Positions 34,691 to 47,183 of a DNA stretch of 64,000 bases are shown here, piece after piece. The first letter of the stretch is position 1; each line of letters starts with the position of its first letter. This DNA is from Acanthochlamys bracteata (lineage: Eukaryota > Streptophyta > Magnoliopsida > Pandanales > Velloziaceae): the NCBI GenBank assembly GCA_019914995.1, contig CM034133.1, forward strand, positions 1,364,001 to 1,428,000, given 5' to 3'. Below the pieces are notes generated by a model. That model was not told where the DNA came from. It ran no database searches and was given only the letters and a program-made list of their open reading frames with translations. Made by a program: the position numbers and the translations under genes.

Positions 34691-37600
34691 ATGGACGTGG
34701 AGTCTCGGTATGTATTGTTGTTGAGCTCTTGAAATGTGTGATCCGTAAGGAATTTTGTGTTAATTTAGTTGAGTTTGAAGTTTTGATTTAATGTCTAATG
34801 TTGAATTTGATGGTTTGGAGATCCGAGCAGGGATGCCTATGGGTTCGCGGTGCGGCCTCAACACTTGCAGAGATACAGGGAATATGCTAACATCTACAAG
34901 GCAACATACATATCATTTTCCATCCAACATATAGTGACAGATTTAAGTGCTATAAGACTTACATTCTTAGATAGCCACTGTTGTCATAATTCCAGGAGGA
35001 GGAAGAAGAGCGATCAGAGAGATGGAAGAACTTCTTGGAGAGGCTTGCCGAGACCGCACAACCGCCTTCAGATGATGGTGCTTCAGGAGAGGAGGTCATC
35101 TCTTCTCCACCAGGGGAAGCGGCTCGTGCTGCAGCAGAGGATACTGAACAAAGTGGGACCAACAAATCCTATAGCAGCTTGGAGGAAATTGTGCAGGACA
35201 AGAAGCTGGAGGAGGCCACAGAGGAGACAAAACCTCAACTTCGGATTTGGTCTCAGATCAGACCATCACTCAGTGCAGTTGAGGAGGCAATGAGCTATCG
35301 TGTGAAGAAGAACAAGAACTCCAAACGTGAAGACCAAGGTGGTCGAAAAGGCAGTACACAACTTGCTCCAGTAGATGAAGGGAGGGGCTCTAAGGAGGCT
35401 TCTGAAGAGGACTCGGAAGATGAGTTCTATGACGTTGAGAGATCAGAGCCAGTTCAAGAGGCAGCTTCAAACGATGGTGGGAATGCTACTAAACAGAGTG
35501 CTGGTACAGAAGAGCCATCTTGCCCTTGGAAGGAAGAACTGGAGGTTTTGGTCCGTGGAGGAGTGCCAATGGCACTTAGAGGAGAGGTGCACCAATACTT
35601 TATTATTGGCCATGGCTGTTCTCGTAGGTTGTTAACATATTGGAGTCTAATTTATGTCATTATCACAGCTCTGGCAGGCTTTTGTCGGTGTTAAAGCGCG
35701 CAGGGTGGAGGGCTATTACAATGGCCTTCTAGCTTCAGAAGTTGACTCTCATGAAAATAAAGAACGCAATGATGATCCCTTAAATGGTAACGACAATAGC
35801 ACTACTACAAAGCCTCAAAGAGAACCTGAGAAGTGGAAAGGACAAATCGAGAAGGTTATCTGTTGTAGTAGGCTGTATATAAATACTGGTATCTTTCATT
35901 GGAAAGATAAGACAATTGTACCAATTATTTGCAGGATTTGCCTAGAACTTTCCCTGGACATCCCGCTTTGGACGAGGATGGAAGGCATGCTCTAAGGCGC
36001 TTACTCACAGCATATGCTCGTCATAACCCATCGGTCGGGTACTGCCAGGTACTTGACATTGCCCATTAGTATTGTGTATCTTCTTGTTATCTGGATAATA
36101 TTTTCCTTTATATAAATGCTAGTGAATAGCTGCATCACAATTCAAGTTTACTATGTCTAGAATATATTGACAAGCTCTACTTGGGGAACATGTTGACAGT
36201 ACGCGTATATCATGTGATGGTTTTAAGCAACTAATTAGTGCTTGTTCACTAATTGGTGAAAATGCCTTTTGTTTTAGCATGACTTGTCTCTTTCTGTATA
36301 CGTTTCAGGCTATGAACTTCTTCGCAGGCTTACTGCTATTGCTGATGTCTGAAGAGAATGCCTTTTGGTAGGTCTGCGTTTAAAAATAATTAGTTGTATT
36401 TCTGGTTTGTTTGTCTCATAAGTAAAAATTGCTTTAACTAATGAAAACAAATACTTGGAAAGTGATTCAACATTCTTCATAAGATTTGTTTTTTTACTTT
36501 CAGGACTTTATTGGGTATAATAGATGATTATTTTGATGGATATTACTCTGAAGAAATGATTGAATCTCAGGTAGAAGCTTAGATATTTTTTCTTCTTAGA
36601 TATTGAACTTATCAGACTATATTTTGTTCTGAATATCCTCATGATTTTTTTCGTTCGTTGGAATCTGAGGGAGTCTTCATTTGCTTTAGGTTGACCAGCT
36701 TGTATTTGAAGAAATTGTTCGTGAGAGATTTCCAAAGTTAGGTGAGCTTTGTTTCTCATCTTTCATCTTTTGAAAAAGAATGGACTTTGAAGTACCTTGA
36801 CGATGATAAATCAGTATGTATATGTTGCAATTGCTCATCATATCTAGATGTTCTTTGTTTGCAGTGAATCACCTGGACTTCCTCGGGGTGCAGGTGGCGT
36901 GGGTCACTGGGCCGTGGTTCCTGACCATCTTTGTAAATATGCTTCCATGGGAAAGTGGTCAGGTTCTATGTTATGTCAATCTTTCATAAATAAATTAGCT
37001 GATTATCATATATCAGTTGTCATTTATTTATTAATAGTTTTGCATACCGACTTTATTTATCTATGCAGATGCATCCTTACTGGTTTTTTCCTTTTATACT
37101 CCAATTGCACAGTAGTCTACTTATTTTGGTGTTCATTCTACTTTTTTTGGGTTTCAGTTCTTCGTGTATGGGATGTGATTCTTTTTGATGGAAATCGTGT
37201 GATGCTGTTTCGTACAGCCCTAGCACTAATGGAACTATATGGTATCCTTTCTGATAAAATAAAGTCTGACAAGTTGCCTTTGAAAACGTGTCTTGCATTT
37301 TAGTCAGAAGGATCTGTTTGTGAAATATGTCTCTACTCCCTTGTTGATTTGCAGGACCAGCACTTGTCACTACCAAGGATGCTGGAGATGCAGTTACACT
37401 CTTGCAATCCCTTGCTGGCTCAACCTTTGATAGCAGTCAGCTTGTGTTGACGGCGTGCATGGGTTATCAGGCTGTCAATGAAACAAAGTTGCAGGAGCTA
37501 AGGACAAAGCACAGGCCAACAATTATTGCTGCCATGGAAGAAAGGTCCAAAGGATTTTGTAGAAAAGATTCAAAGGGTCTTGCGTCTAAGCTATATAGTT

Positions 37601-40147
37601 TCAAACATGATCCAGGATCAGTACTAAGTGAAGCCATCACATTGGAGGGTTCAGGTGAAATGAATTCAGATGGTGACAACATCTTAGAGAGTGGAAATAT
37701 AAATGTGAAAGCCTTTATCAATGGCATGGATGCTGAATCAGATTCTCTACCTGATCTTAGAGAGCAGGTCTTTATCTATTCATTTTGTTTTGTTTTATTT
37801 ATTTACTTTTTCTTTGTGGCTATGACACATGAAGATGAGTTTGTTCAAGGTCAACGCGACACTTTAGTCATCATCATCGATGGTGACTGATCGACATAAT
37901 CTGCATATAAGTATTTGAATGTAATTGAATTTGTAGTGATCCATTGGAGATGCTATTTTTATTCAGGTGACATGGTTAAAAGTTGAGCTATGCAGACTTC
38001 TGGAGGAGAAAAGATCAGCAATTCTAAGGTAGTTAGACACCACCTACTTGGTTAGCATACTAAACTATCCATTTATCTTTTGCTTCTTTCAGCTTGCATG
38101 CTTCATGCATCGATGCTGGAAGTGAATGCGATATTATGCGGGAAGTGAATGGCATATCATGCTTCATGCATCTCAGCTTAGTTAGACACCACCTATGCGG
38201 GACTCAATTTCTTTAGTATGTAATGGCATATTCTGAAATTTTTAAGATACTTATCCATTTCTGTAATCTGTTCTTTCTTGGACCTAGAGCTGAGGAGCTG
38301 GAGACTGCTTTAATGGAGATGGTAAAACAGGACAACCGACGCCAATTGAGTGCCAAGGTAGATTTGTCATCTTAAGATGCCTTAGGCTTTACCATCTTTA
38401 ACCTCATTTTTTATAATTAAATGTGCATGATTTAAATATAATTCCTGTTGTGAAACTTAAAATATATATTATGGAAGGTTTTGCTTCACATCTTAGGTGC
38501 TCTTGCAATCATGTTTCCCCTTCTGTGCTTTGGCAAGTAGCTTAGGAGCTTTTGAGATGGCGGTTGTCATTAATTTGTTAGAAGAGATTCTAGTGAACTA
38601 GGGATCTGACTCTCTTTGCGCTTCTTTCCAGGTCTAACTATTTTTCCTGGTGCTTCTCTATTAGGTTGAGCAGTTGGAGCAAGAGGTGTCTGAGTTGCGG
38701 CAGGCTTTTGCTGACAAACAGGAACAGGAACAAGCTATGCTTCAGGTTTTGTTTTTACAAATTTAATTCATTCATTCCTTTTGGTTATCATTCTGTCTTG
38801 ACAACTGAAGTAATTCATTTTATGTGCAGTCAAATATAATTTAATGCTACTTTTACTGCTACAGGTTCTGATGAAAGTTGAGCAAGAACAGAAGGTAACA
38901 GAAGATGCTCGAATATTTGCTGAACAAGATGCTGCTGCTCGGCGATATGCAGCACATGTGCTAGAGGTTAATTCTCCTCTTTGATATGTGCAGTCTAATA
39001 GTCACTGCTGGGGATTGTCATCTTTATTAATTTGATTACACAGAAATACTCAAGAAATAGCCGTAATTTCTGGTAGAAATGTAGTGCCTTCTCTTATACG
39101 GAAAGTAAATGCTACACTATTGTCTCCTTATGTCATGATATGTTCATCATATAATTAAAGGGAAGAGCATTGTATGAAGTATACTATGTGTACAAAATCA
39201 CCTTTGCATACTTGGTTCATGCGATCTGAGGTTATGTTGGCAGTGACGCATTCTAGTGTCATGTATACAAGGGTAGTTGTCAATGTGAAATCTTTGGCTA
39301 TGGCTGCAAACTTCATCTAATTAAATTCTGGGACACAAAACCTCTTAAGATGGATCATTCAAGGTACAAAATTGGGTGTTTTTCCTTGCTTTCTAGTTTC
39401 AAACTTTTTTAAAATGCTACAAAGTTATTTGCTTAATTTGATGTTACAAGTATCTTTTTATTAACTCTAATAGAAATTTGCAGGAAAAATATGAAGAAGC
39501 AATGACTTTACTTTCACAAATGGAAAAAAGAGCTGTAATGGCAGAGACTATGCTAGAAGCCACATTGCAGTACCAATCCAGCCAGAGTAAAGCACACCAG
39601 TCATCGCCTAGGTAAGGTTGGCTTAATTATGGATTAACTAGCTATACGTGTACCATCATTAGATTTTTCAACTCCCCGTGTCCATCTATCTTGTGAATAT
39701 ATTCAGTTTCATTCTGCAGAACACCCCGTGGAGATGACCTGGGTACAGCTAATAATCACGAATCTCCTCATGATGCGCCAAGCTGGAAAACTGGCTTACT
39801 CTCCAAACCGTTTGGCCTTGGCTGGCGTGACAGGAACAAGGTATAGATCCAAGTAATTAGTTCCAACTTGGGTTAATGCACTTCAGCTTAGACTAGTGAA
39901 GCATATCTAAAGTATGATTTTTTTTTTAAATGGATGTTGTATTATTGAATTATTTTAACCCTTTTGAGTAATGGAATAGAATGCATGCTATAGGCTTGTA
40001 CACATCCTAAAATCTGTTTTATCTTTACAGCAGAGTAAAACAAACAATAACGAAGAGACCAGTCAGAACAAACCCACAAATGAGGATGGGCAGAACCTGG
40101 CAAGCGCTCATAAAGAAGAAAACGGACACCAAAATTCTGGAAAATAA
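34691..40147 (+). CDS. TBC-domain RabGAP with C-terminal coiled coil
   Basis: Eighteen exons give 808 residues: 34691-34707, 34831-34900, 34996-35586, 35669-35854, 35935-36048, 36309-36367, 36504-36570, 36690-36741, 36865-36957, 37158-37241, 37355-37767, 37967-38028, 38288-38357, 38665-38745, 38865-38966, 39484-39611, 39720-39840, 40031-40147. After an acidic N-terminal half the TBC domain begins near ALRGELWQAFVGV. Both catalytic fingers are intact: the arginine in DLPRTFPGH (R292) and the glutamine in GYCQAMNFF (Q326). Later comes a long coiled coil rich in Glu, Gln and Lys (~residues 590-730). The protein should stimulate GTP hydrolysis on a Rab GTPase; which Rab is unknown. Intron 2 uses a GC donor (34901), and the last intron ends in a NAGNAG acceptor. 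Confidence 0.92.
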
Positions 40148-40910
40148 ACATTGTCACATGCAAAGCTTTGGTATCCTCAACCATATTAGTAATAGGTACC
40201 ATGTCCATAGCCGCCTCGGGAAAATCCCTTTAGTTACTACTTAAGGCAATACTTTGAGGTAGTATTAGTTAATCCATCTCTATTATATAATGTTCAATTT
40301 AGCTAGGATGGTTTTGGTGAAATCTGCAATTTCCTTGTAATTTATCAGACATTAGTCAATAAATTTCCACATCATTTTTTATTAGTTAAAAAGATATCTG
40401 GAAGGTTGAAGGAACATATAGCCTGCTAATTACCAAAAAAGGTGTAGCCTGATATATGATATCTTTATGAAGTTTCTAGTTTGTTAGAACATTGTTTCTG
40501 CTAATGAAGGTATAGGGGTGAAACTTTGTATGGGTTACAGTTTAAGAATTTGCCTAGTTTCCGATCAGGCGGTTTTAAGTTTGGATTCACGTGATCCAGC
40601 AAAGTAGAGTCTTGAAAACTATCTGGGAGTTGGGTGACATAATTCCTCGACTGTTGGAATTTACATGCAGTTTTAATCTAATTTGCTAGAGGGTTGACAC
40701 GATGCAATTAAATATGACAATGCCTACAAAATACATCAAATAAGTACGGGAAAAGAGAACTGCATCAACTTTTGTTTATGTGTTGGTGTTGTTTATAGCA
40801 ACAAGACAACAATACATGGTCAATAACGAAACATTTGTTGTGTCAATCCTAAAGCGGGTACCCTGATGAACTAGCTGTTAATACTACAGTCTCTATCTGT
40901 GAGAAATTTA
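40148..40910. other. Convergent 3' regions of TBC gene and WRKY gene
   Basis: No coding signal. AT-rich, holding both 3' untranslated regions. Confidence 0.65.
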
Positions 40911-43163
40911 TTAAGCATGATCATGAGAAGGAATATCATGGTTGTGCCTTCCCTCGTATGTAGTGATGTAAGAATTGGGACCATCCGATGCCCTCTCAAT
41001 GTGCTTGCGTACATCACATCTCGGGTGAATGCATCTGTAATAATTTCTGCAACAATGTATTCTCAGATTCAGTAAAGGCAAGTCAGCAGTAAACAGAATC
41101 ACTAGAAATTTAGACAATCTAATAAATCTGCGATGAAGACAGTTGCACGCATTTTTGCAAGGTGATCTTTTGTTCCACAATGTAAGCACTTCCTTCAGGC
41201 GAGAGCTTGACCTTATTCATTATGTAATAAGTGCATAGTACTATAAACTGATGTCCAACTAGGTTACATTGAAGATATTAAAAGTTCCCTCTGAGCTTAG
41301 GTGTAGGCGCCTAATGCAGATATTACAAAAATTGAGTTAACTGATTTAATGATTTTACTTTACCACTTCACCTGGGATATAAGTTCCCTTTGACAACTTT
41401 CTGCCCATATTTTCGCCAACGAAAGCCATCTGCATGGATATCAGACTCGGTTGGAGTTTGGAGCGCTGCTGGAAAATCTGACATATAGTGACTTGATCCG
41501 CCTTCAGTGCTGAATTGATTCGCCTTCTTCCTGGGATGGAATACATTCATGAATCTTTAAAAAGGATGGAGTCATGGATACATTCATTAAAAGGTAAAAA
41601 ATCTTCAGCACCTTTAAGGCAAGAGGTTTTTTTTTTTTGCGAATTTTTAAAATAACTCCCACACTTATTCTTAAGCATACCAGTTATAAGACTTCCACAA
41701 CTCTAAATGGAAAGGCACTCGAATATTTAGATTGAGACGAACATACCTCTTTTTGCAACTAAGCCTATCATTCTCTGTGCTAGCTTCTGTGCTTCCTGCG
41801 AATTCACTTTCACCAAAGCAGGCAACTAAGGTATTACTGTTTCTGGCACCAATATCATGTTTTGTAAGATCACTGTAGGTGCTGCTAGACTGAAATTTGG
41901 CAGTGTAAGCTATTGTTTCTGACAACAATTCTTCACCTTTGCTATTCTTTGAAGGACCTTTCTTATCTGCATGGAAGCTACTTCTGGACAGACTACTGCA
42001 ACCACTCCTATTTCCTTCAGATGGAACACTGGCATTTTTGCCTGATCGAAGCCACTTGAGAGGCTGTGGTTTAGAATGATTATGCTCACCTTCGTAGACA
42101 ATTTCAGCTATCTTTCCATCCCCTGATGTCTCAACTTTCTTCCTAACTGAGCAACCAGGATGCGAGCACTTATAATAACTTCGTGGATACTCGCTTCCTT
42201 TCACTTGCTTTTGCCCATACTTCCTCCAATAATATCCGTCAAAATAAGACCGATCAGCACTGCTTGATGGATGATTACCTCTAAATTCTTCTTGCACTTT
42301 TCCTGGTATACATTGTGCACAATCGGTAGTCTCCTCCGTGTGATGTAAAGGATCCTTGAAAGAGTTCGCTTTATCATGACCCTGCAAAGCGTGGTTGATA
42401 AGTTGATCCTGGAATGGAGATTGAGTATCTGCTGATAATCCAGGATTGCTAGCATCAAAGTTTTCCTGGTCATGGAAATCATAGGATGTGACCAAACAAA
42501 GTTAATGTTCTTTTGTTGAAGTAGAACTCATAATAACTCTATAGTCATATTCTGGCGGAGGACGTGCACTCTCTCTCTTTCTCAAAAAAACAAAAAAACA
42601 CGAGGTCTCTAATCATAATCTTGACCCCTAAAAAGTGTGACAGAACCTTCGAGCATCTAATTCTTGTTTTACTTTGTACTGTCAGAAATCCTGAAGAATT
42701 CACATAGTAACATTTCTTAGTTTATCAACCACTGGAAAGTGTTCCCATCCTGAATGAGTGCAATAGATAACATACCCCGTTCCGTGAAATAGCCACTGGT
42801 ATTGGTTTGTATATGGCGCAAGATTGGTAGTCCGCTACTGTCGTTGTTAGAGATATACTGCAGGGTTTTGATTCCTGAAAATTAAAATAAAACAAAACTA
42901 AGTTATTATCACTTGATCCACAGAAAAAGGAAAAAGAAAAGCAAAATCTGAGAACTGCTTACATTGGAGCTTACCGTGTATGATGCAATCTCAGCTGGAG
43001 AAGTTTTAGCATGTTTAAGCTCAACAGTCACTGAGTTAATGGCGTTAGTTCCTGCAATCAGTGGTGCCGGAGAAGCAAGGTGCTCAGTGAACTTGAAACT
43101 TGAACAAGGTCTTGTAGGCACCGGCCTAGATACAATTTTCTTGTCCGTCTCTTTCAGTTCCAT
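40911..43163 (-). CDS. WRKY44: Group I WRKY transcription factor, WRKY44/TTG2-like
   Basis: Minus-strand exons: 43163-42975, 42874-42776, ~42492-41747, 41530-41372 and 41046-40911, about 440 residues. Two WRKY domains: the first has [20 protein letters not shown] and a Cys-X4-Cys, His-X-His finger ending [11 protein letters not shown]. The second has [16 protein letters not shown] and a finger ending EGRHNHDIP. The second domain is split by an intron after PR, the conserved position for WRKY genes. The N-terminal [18 protein letters not shown] segment and AIYKP motif resemble TTG2, which controls trichome, seed-coat mucilage and tannin development. Two oddities: no usable AG is visible in frame for the start of exon 3 (an in-frame TAA lies at 42504-42502), and the protein ends soon after the second finger. 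Confidence 0.82.
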
Positions 43164-44537
43164 TCCTTCAGCAAGTATGCAGTTACTTTTACAAACAGAA
43201 TGTTACAACCTTGTAATCTCGTCTGGAGACTTAAAAGAAACCATATAGAGAACTATAGTTTTTGCCTAGACAGAGAACCGTTTCTACTCAAACCACAGGT
43301 TAAAGAGGGGTGAAAAAGTAGAAGCACTACGCCAAAATAAATATGCCAGAGATGTCAATCCATGAGATGCATACAAAGGATTTCTTTTAGAGCATTAAGC
43401 TATAGTTACCAAGTCTTGGAAAAGACCACAACCACACTCGAAACTAGATTAATAGAAGGAAAAGGATCAGAAAACACAAGAGCAAGTCAGAATAGAGACA
43501 CCTTGAAAATGGTTCCACATTCAGCAAAGCACTAGCAGTCGAAAATCTTGCCAAAGCTGGTCATACCATCCACTGATGCTTCACGCTATACAAGGTTATA
43601 CCGGCTATGTATTTCCAAGTTTCTGCAAGCCTAAAAAACGTACAAGATAAGCAAAACCAAGAAACAAGAAGAACATGGATGAGCAAGCACTCTTCAATTG
43701 ATATCTTCATGGTTACAACCTGTAAATTTTTTATCTTGCCACGCCAAAGTAAAAGAATTGTCTACACTTACCGGGCCAAACTTCAATGCTCCGTGGATCA
43801 ATTTCACATGAATTACTGGATCTCAACCACCCACTTAAACACGGTTACATTGCATTGAGAAACTTTAAGGAGCGAGAAAGATTAGCATACAATCCAGATA
43901 ATTTTATTCTATGCAAATGAAATAATCATACAGGCAAAATAACAAATAGTTAATCTGCATTGCTTCATTGCCTTTTTTTTCAAAATTAACCCAAAAAAAA
44001 AAGAAAAAGAAAGAATACAACTTTCCAGTTACAATCACTTATGCAAGAACTTCCGTATGCTGCGTATGAGTTTGCCTTTATGTGGAAGGTATAAAAGTCG
44101 AGAGATTTTATTCCAATTTAATACAGGAGAGCTAGGAGCGCAGTAGCTAACGCCAGGTTGCATTAAAATCAAGAGGGAATCTATCTAAAACAACTGAATC
44201 ATCAATGGAACACTGTGCTGCTAAGTTTTCCAGAAACAAAATTTGGTAGCAAAAGCTGTTTGGTTTGGCAGTCGAAGTTTGAATGGTAGACAGCACGCAT
44301 GCTTTGCTAAGCTTTTCCTTATAGGGTCGGGTTGGTAATATATATTCATTAAGCTTTTCAGTGAGCTCGGGTTTGGATCAAATGGGTAAATCCAAAATCC
44401 AAACAAAACCCAAACACATTACTCGAACTTGGATTCAATTTAACTTCAAGAAAATTTCAAAGAGCGGAAAGAAGAAAAGAGACAGATACCTGCCCACGTC
44501 GGCGGCGGCCGCACGACAGCCGGCTGCGGTGGACAAG
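43164..44537. other. Divergent 5' regions of WRKY44-like gene and ELP6
   Basis: 1.37 kb between two divergent genes. It should hold both promoters and any 5' leader exons of the WRKY gene. No coding sequence supported; no clear shared motif noted. Confidence 0.55.
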
Positions 44538-46159
44538 ATGAATTTGCTCGACGAGGCATTGATGTCTTCCTTCTCTGCTGGTGAAAACTGTGTGGTCTTG
44601 ATCGAGGACTGCGTCGAGACCAGCGGAGATTTTCTTCTCCATCAACTCATCAAGCGCGCGCTATCCTCCATCAACTCTGACTCCAAGATTCTGCTTCTCG
44701 GCTTTGCGGAACCCTTCTCTCACTACGATCGCGTTCTCAAGAAACTAGTAACTATCTCCTTATCTTTGTCTTTGACTCATTTCGTCGAACAGTTGTCATA
44801 CGTAAATTCTTCGCACTCTACTTCTGATTGTTTTATCAGGCATTTTCGGTGTGTTATTTTCACATTTATCACTTTTCAAAAGAAGTCACTTTTAAATACT
44901 CAAAAGGATATAAAAATTCACTTAGTAACTCATTTTCTGCTAAAAAAGCACTAGCGCACCTTTCACTCGCGAAAAGATTGTACTACATTCAATTTCATCT
45001 CTTGATTATTTAGTCAAAACATGTATCATACTCAATTACTGTAGGATTTCATCTGACTATTAAGCCACAATAATGCTCTTAGCCTATTTTTGACGAAGTT
45101 GTTCTCTGTTTTTAATCTGGTTCACTAGCTTGTAGCCTTTTACCGGTTCCTTCCCTTGCAAGCCTTTAACCTTTGGCCAGTTGATAAACTAATGCCTGTG
45201 GCTTCTTTTCTACAGGGTTGTAATTTGGTGGCACATAAGGAGAATGGTAGGTTTCATTTCTTTGACTTGCTCAGGCTTGATCTCCAAGGTGAATGCAAAG
45301 GTAATATAAGAATTTATAAACTTAAGATGCTAACAGTTCCTTAATATGTTGGTGTTCCGTTGGTGATTACATGAGTTAAATCAGTCTTTCTCTGAATCTC
45401 TTCCAATTGTTCCATGGAATCTTAACGGAAAGATGCAATTGAAGATGGACTTATGAGTCTATACAGCAAGGTCGAAGAGGTTGCCAGCTCAACTACAATT
45501 GTGATAGATGACCTTTGTCTACTAGAAATAGCTGCTCATGGCTCTACTGATTCTGTTCTTAACTTCCTCCATTATTGCATTACACTTGCGTCTGAACAGG
45601 TTAGTGAAGTTAACGTTCGGCTGGCAACTTCTTGCAGATATGCATAGGCAGTGGTTTGTTTCATATAACTTAAAAACTGAATTTTAACAATCCTAGGATT
45701 GCACACTAGTGATTCTGACCCATGAGGATATTTATACGAGTGGAGAGTCTGCTGGACTTCTGCAAAATATATACTACCTTGCAGACATAATCTTAAAAAC
45801 AGAACCTTTGGCCACTGGTTTAGCCTCTGACGTCCATGGACAGGTACACAACATCCTCTTAGAATGTCAGTAATTTCATTTACATTGAACTATATAAAGT
45901 GAAGACAATCATTCCAAAAGCTTTGTATCCATCTTTCAAATCTATGAATTCACCTGTCTAGCTTGCATTTATTTGTTTGATATGGTCATCTCTTACGTGA
46001 ATGTTGTTCAAGACAATGGCACTTCATGTCTTGCAGTTGACTGTCATAAACAAAGATACATCAAGAATTCGAGAGCATTCAATGAAAAGGAACCATGGAT
46101 TTCATTTCAGGGTGAAGGAAAATGGTGTTGAATTCTTCTACCCAGGGGCTCAGGCTTAG
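44538..46159 (+). CDS. ELP6: Elongator complex subunit 6
   Basis: Five exons, 44538-44747, 45216-45300, 45433-45599, 45697-45843 and 46037-46159, give 243 residues, close to family size. The start MNLLDEALM is preferred over an in-frame ATG at 44382 because the upstream segment is basic and low in conservation and the family starts here. Recognisable parts: [42 protein letters not shown] and the C-terminal [15 protein letters not shown]6 has a RecA-like fold and forms a hexameric ring with ELP4 and ELP5 that supports Elongator in modifying wobble uridines of tRNA. In Arabidopsis Elongator mutants show narrow leaves and altered proliferation. No breaks. Confidence 0.9.
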
Positions 46160-47183
46160 TCAAAAGATGCTTCCGTGCAGCACCTGGATCATGGCAAAAA
46201 CTTTCAGTAGTATTATCACACTATTTATCTCAACATGATTTTTCTTCCTCGTATAGAATGCCATTCTGTTTGAATACGGGTAGAGCACGTTGTGCTTCTG
46301 TATGTTAAGGCTAAGACTGTACATATATTTGGCTATGTGAAAGGTTTTGCTTGCCTATGATTCTGTTTGAACGCTTGTATTTAAGAATTCCTGTGGAAAC
46401 GAATCGTTTGTGAACTAGCTTAGAGACTGTTTTCTCATTGCTTTGGATGTTATATACCTTTCAAAGCTTTAGGGAATGTTTGTAAGTGATTTGAAAAAGA
46501 AACTTTTCTAGAACAAAAAATATTTTAGAAATTTTTTGTAAAACTAACTTTTTTATCTAAAAATAATAATAATAAAATCTTATTACAGATTTTTTTTACT
46601 TTCTAAACCTTTTTTAAATATTATGTAGATATAAAAAAATAGTTGAAAGTGTGAAATAAAATGTTGGAATGAAAAGAAATTGAAAAGTTTAGCACACTTT
46701 ATACTATAAGCTACGTCTGATAAGAGATTCTTAATGCATGTTTTTTTGGAAAAAAAACACTTTCACGTTAGTGTGCAGTTACGGCAACAGACTTTCCAAC
46801 CTGTCCATAACGACCAGAAGTAATATGAACGCGTAACTCCTCCTGCCAATAACTAAAAGGCATAATAGTTTCTCAAGCATTTCAATGGTAGCGGGGACTT
46901 CCAAATAAACTAATTAGTTCATTGTATAGAAGAGTATGCAGTTGACTTATGTCTTGGCAACTACTTCAGGACTAATCCTCAAACGAATACAGAGTTGAGA
47001 ATAGTTACACGCGTATGGACACCATCTTCAGAAAATCAGCAGTTCGTAACTGATGCAGACGCACCTGGTTGTTACACGAAAAGCCAGGTACGGCTCTTGC
47101 TCTCTCGTTACCTCTGCGCTCCAATAGAGGATTGGAAAAGTTAAATGCTTACTGTATTCCACCAAGTAGCTATTCAATAAGGA
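46160..47183. other. Convergent 3' regions of ELP6 and PRR gene
   Basis: No coding signal. A short AT-rich stretch at about 46470-46700 looks like a degraded inverted-repeat element. Confidence 0.55.

Noticed and set aside
42480..42510. A U12-type AT-AC intron end at the WRKY44-like exon 3
   Set aside because: CATTAAC followed by a CAC end looks branch-like, but no matching ATATCC or GTATCC donor is present at the end of exon 2.
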